A stretch of DNA of 6,611 nucleotides, taken from Actinomycetota bacterium (GTDB lineage Bacteria; Actinomycetota; Humimicrobiia; Humimicrobiales; Humimicrobiaceae). This document shows, piece by piece, positions 5,293-6,611 of the stretch. The stretch lies in NCBI GenBank assembly GCA_023475715.1, contig JAMCVO010000256.1, positions 1-6,611 of the forward strand, written 5' to 3'. Made by a program: the position numbers and the translations under genes. The number at the start of each line of letters is the position of its first letter. The stretch's first letter is position 1. The notes beneath the pieces are model-generated. The model ran no database searches and was not told the DNA's origin. It saw only the letters and a program-made list of their open reading frames with translations.

Positions 5293-6408
5293 TTAAAGCT
5301 TATAATTTCTGGCAGTTTCATACATAATTATTGCATTCCTGTAATTAACTGCAGGATGTATTTCTGAAGTTGAACCAATAAGAATTTTTCTTTTACCGGC
5401 ATCTTCTATAGCTTTAACTACTGTTTTTTTTATTTCCTTCTCAGATCCATAAGGTAAAAGCTGGGTACAATCTATCGGCTGGCAAATTACCGTATCGCCA
5501 TACTTCTCTCTAAATCTTTTTACATCCATATCGCAATAAGATTCAAATGGGTCTATGGCATCAGTGCCAACATTAATAAAATCCCCAACAATCGGCCATT
5601 TGTAGCCATCAAGGAAATGCATTACGAACTTGCCATATTTTTTAAAGGTCTCGATTACTCTCTTTTCTCTCGGGATTATGACTTCCTTATAAAATTCATA
5701 AGGAAATAATAATCTGTCATCCATTCCAACCGAACCTGCCGAACAACAGATCGGCATAATATCCATACCGGCATAAGACTCAATAAAAGCAATTTCATAA
5801 TCATATAAGCTATCGATATATCTAATTGCCACTTCAGGATAATCATGATAAAGAAAAGCCCACGAGTCTATTCCATATCTGAATAATCCGATAGAAACAC
5901 CCTGGCACATTTCAGGACCCAGCATGACAGTTCCATCTAATTTCTCGGTTATCCTCCTGTATTCCTCTTTTACCTCTTCAAAATACTCAAACTTTTCATA
6001 AAATAAATTTACGTGGTTATTGGCTGCTGAACATATTTTCCCCTTCTTTGTACAATTCTGAATTTTTTCTATATCTTGTTCTATTTTGCTGACAATATCT
6101 TTAACAGTCCTGTAGGCAGGCTTTTCCATGATATGCCCAGTCCACCATTCATATCTATATACATAACCATCTTCTTCCTTTACAACTTTGGTGCCTTCAT
6201 AATTTGGAACAGCAAAATGTCTGATTAAATCAAGATATTTATTTGCAGTTCTGCAAAGTAAATCTTCAGCATTTTGCGGTGTTATCTTTTGTCCTGTAGC
6301 AAATTCTATCAGTTCTATATTGTGGATAATATCGTAAGTAGCAATCCTGTCAATTTCTTTTCCCTCAAAAGTTCTGGTTAGTCTTTCTCTTGATGTTAAC
6401 TCAGCCAT
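5293..6408 (-). CDS. Uroporphyrinogen decarboxylase-superfamily protein, not the haem enzyme
   Basis: Protein of 371 residues with the URO-D/MtaA-type barrel. It opens with the family's usual TSRERLTRTFEGKEIDRI (5-22). The middle has DSWAFLYHDYPE (181-192) and MDDRLLFPYEFYKEVIIP (229-246), matching the conserved stretch before the helix that ends in Pro. The C-terminal half has MHFLDGYKW (263-271), NVGTDAIDPFE (279-289), MDVKRFREKYGD (294-305), PIDCTQLLPYGSEKEI (311-326) and ILIGSTSEIHP (342-352). The RQAGR motif of HemE is absent, so haem synthesis is unlikely. The HxC zinc site of methanol-type methyltransferases (MtaA) is also not intact: His264 is followed two residues on by Leu, though Cys309 and Cys314 are present. 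Such orphan URO-D-like proteins are often found near sugar genes, with no established reaction that I can name. GGAGGT lies 4 bases before the ATG. The gene follows the amidohydrolase stop by 48 bases, probably co-transcribed. Confidence 0.82.
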   Translation of the reverse strand: MAELTSRERLTRTFEGKEIDRIATYDIIHNIELIEFATGQKITPQNAEDLLCRTANKYLDLIRHFAVPNYEGTKVVKEEDGYVYRYEWWTGHIMEKPAYRTVKDIVSKIEQDIEKIQNCTKKGKICSAANNHVNLFYEKFEYFEEVKEEYRRITEKLDGTVMLGPEMCQGVSIGLFRYGIDSWAFLYHDYPEVAIRYIDSLYDYEIAFIESYAGMDIMPICCSAGSVGMDDRLLFPYEFYKEVIIPREKRVIETFKKYGKFVMHFLDGYKWPIVGDFINVGTDAIDPFESYCDMDVKRFREKYGDTVICQPIDCTQLLPYGSEKEIKKTVVKAIEDAGKRKILIGSTSEIHPAVNYRNAIIMYETARNYKL

Positions 6409-6412
6409 TATT

Positions 6413-6418
6413 ACCTCC
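6413..6418 (-). promoter_or_regulatory. Strong ribosome-binding site of the URO-D-like gene
   Basis: GGAGGT on the minus strand, 4 bases before the ATG at 6408. It is the best Shine-Dalgarno match in the window and confirms the start. Confidence 0.75.
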
Positions 6419-6456
6419 GTATTTTTTACGTTCGGACTTTAAAATATTTGTTTTGC

Positions 6457-6611
6457 TTATAATTTAAAAATTCCTGCCGCATTATTAAAAAATATGTTTT
6501 CCCTGTCTTTATCACTAATACCTGAATTAATTACATTTATTACCTGATACAGCGGATCACACCATGGAATATCCGTTCCAAATAAAACTCTTTCGGATCC
6601 TATTTCTTTAA
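6457..6611 (-). CDS. Amidohydrolase-2 family metal-dependent hydrolase, C-terminal end only
   Basis: The last 50 codons of a gene that enters from the right edge and ends at the TAA at 6459-6457. The first visible residues, GSERVLFGTDIPWCDP, carry the family's conserved GTD with the late catalytic or metal-binding aspartate. The end, DKDRENIFFNNAAGIFKL, is the typical last helix of amidohydrolase-2 (PF04909) proteins of the COG2159 kind. Members hydrolyse or decarboxylate small cyclic or carboxylated compounds, and relatives include sugar lactonases. A lactonase role in this sugar cluster is possible but not shown. The metal-binding HxH start of the family lies outside the window. It reads in the same direction as the URO-D-like gene and probably precedes it in one transcript. 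Confidence 0.8.
   Translation of the reverse strand, partial: KEIGSERVLFGTDIPWCDPLYQVINVINSGISDKDRENIFFNNAAGIFKL

Noticed and set aside
5293..6408. Annotation as HemE uroporphyrinogen decarboxylase for haem synthesis
   Set aside because: The N-terminal RQAGR signature is absent and the neighbours are sugar genes, so only the superfamily is claimed.

Overview
The window holds the inner part of a low-G+C bacterial sugar-catabolism cluster. All five complete genes and the one cut by the right edge lie on the minus strand and read right to left. The non-coding DNA is very A+T rich, ribosome-binding sites are of the GGAGGT or GAAAGGA type, one gene clearly starts with TTG, and there is a LacI/CcpA-type operator. 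This points to a low-G+C Firmicute-like, Atribacterota-like or Thermotogae-like bacterium. No marker gene settles the phylum.

In order of transcription: (1) the last 50 codons of an amidohydrolase-2 family protein (6611-6457); (2) a uroporphyrinogen-decarboxylase-superfamily protein lacking the haem-enzyme signature (6408-5293); (3) a 162-base gap with an extended -10 promoter and a palindromic operator; (4) an archaeal-type class I (DhnA/FbaB/LsrF-like) aldolase-fold protein (5130-4315); (5) an L-fucose-isomerase-like sugar isomerase with a TTG start (4182-2839); (6) a rhamnulokinase-like FGGY kinase (2759-1260); (7) a class II (fuculose/rhamnulose-phosphate type) aldolase with an unusual C-terminal extension (1173-262). 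At the left edge, the plus strand carries what looks like the broken 3' end of a convergent gene (1-193).

Isomerase, kinase and class II aldolase form the classical order for breaking down a deoxyhexose: aldose to ketose, to ketose-1-phosphate, to dihydroxyacetone phosphate plus lactaldehyde. The parts are mixed, with a fucose-type isomerase and a rhamnulose-type kinase, so the sugar is not fixed by homology. The class I aldolase-fold protein, the URO-D-like protein and the amidohydrolase are extra to that pathway and their roles are unknown.

The main oddities are in the two aldolase-type proteins. The class I protein has Ser where the Schiff-base Lys is expected. The class II protein has Asn in place of one His of the zinc-binding HxH motif, and a linker plus an EutQ-like tail that might be a microcompartment targeting or docking element. 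No transporter, regulator or shell gene is visible here.
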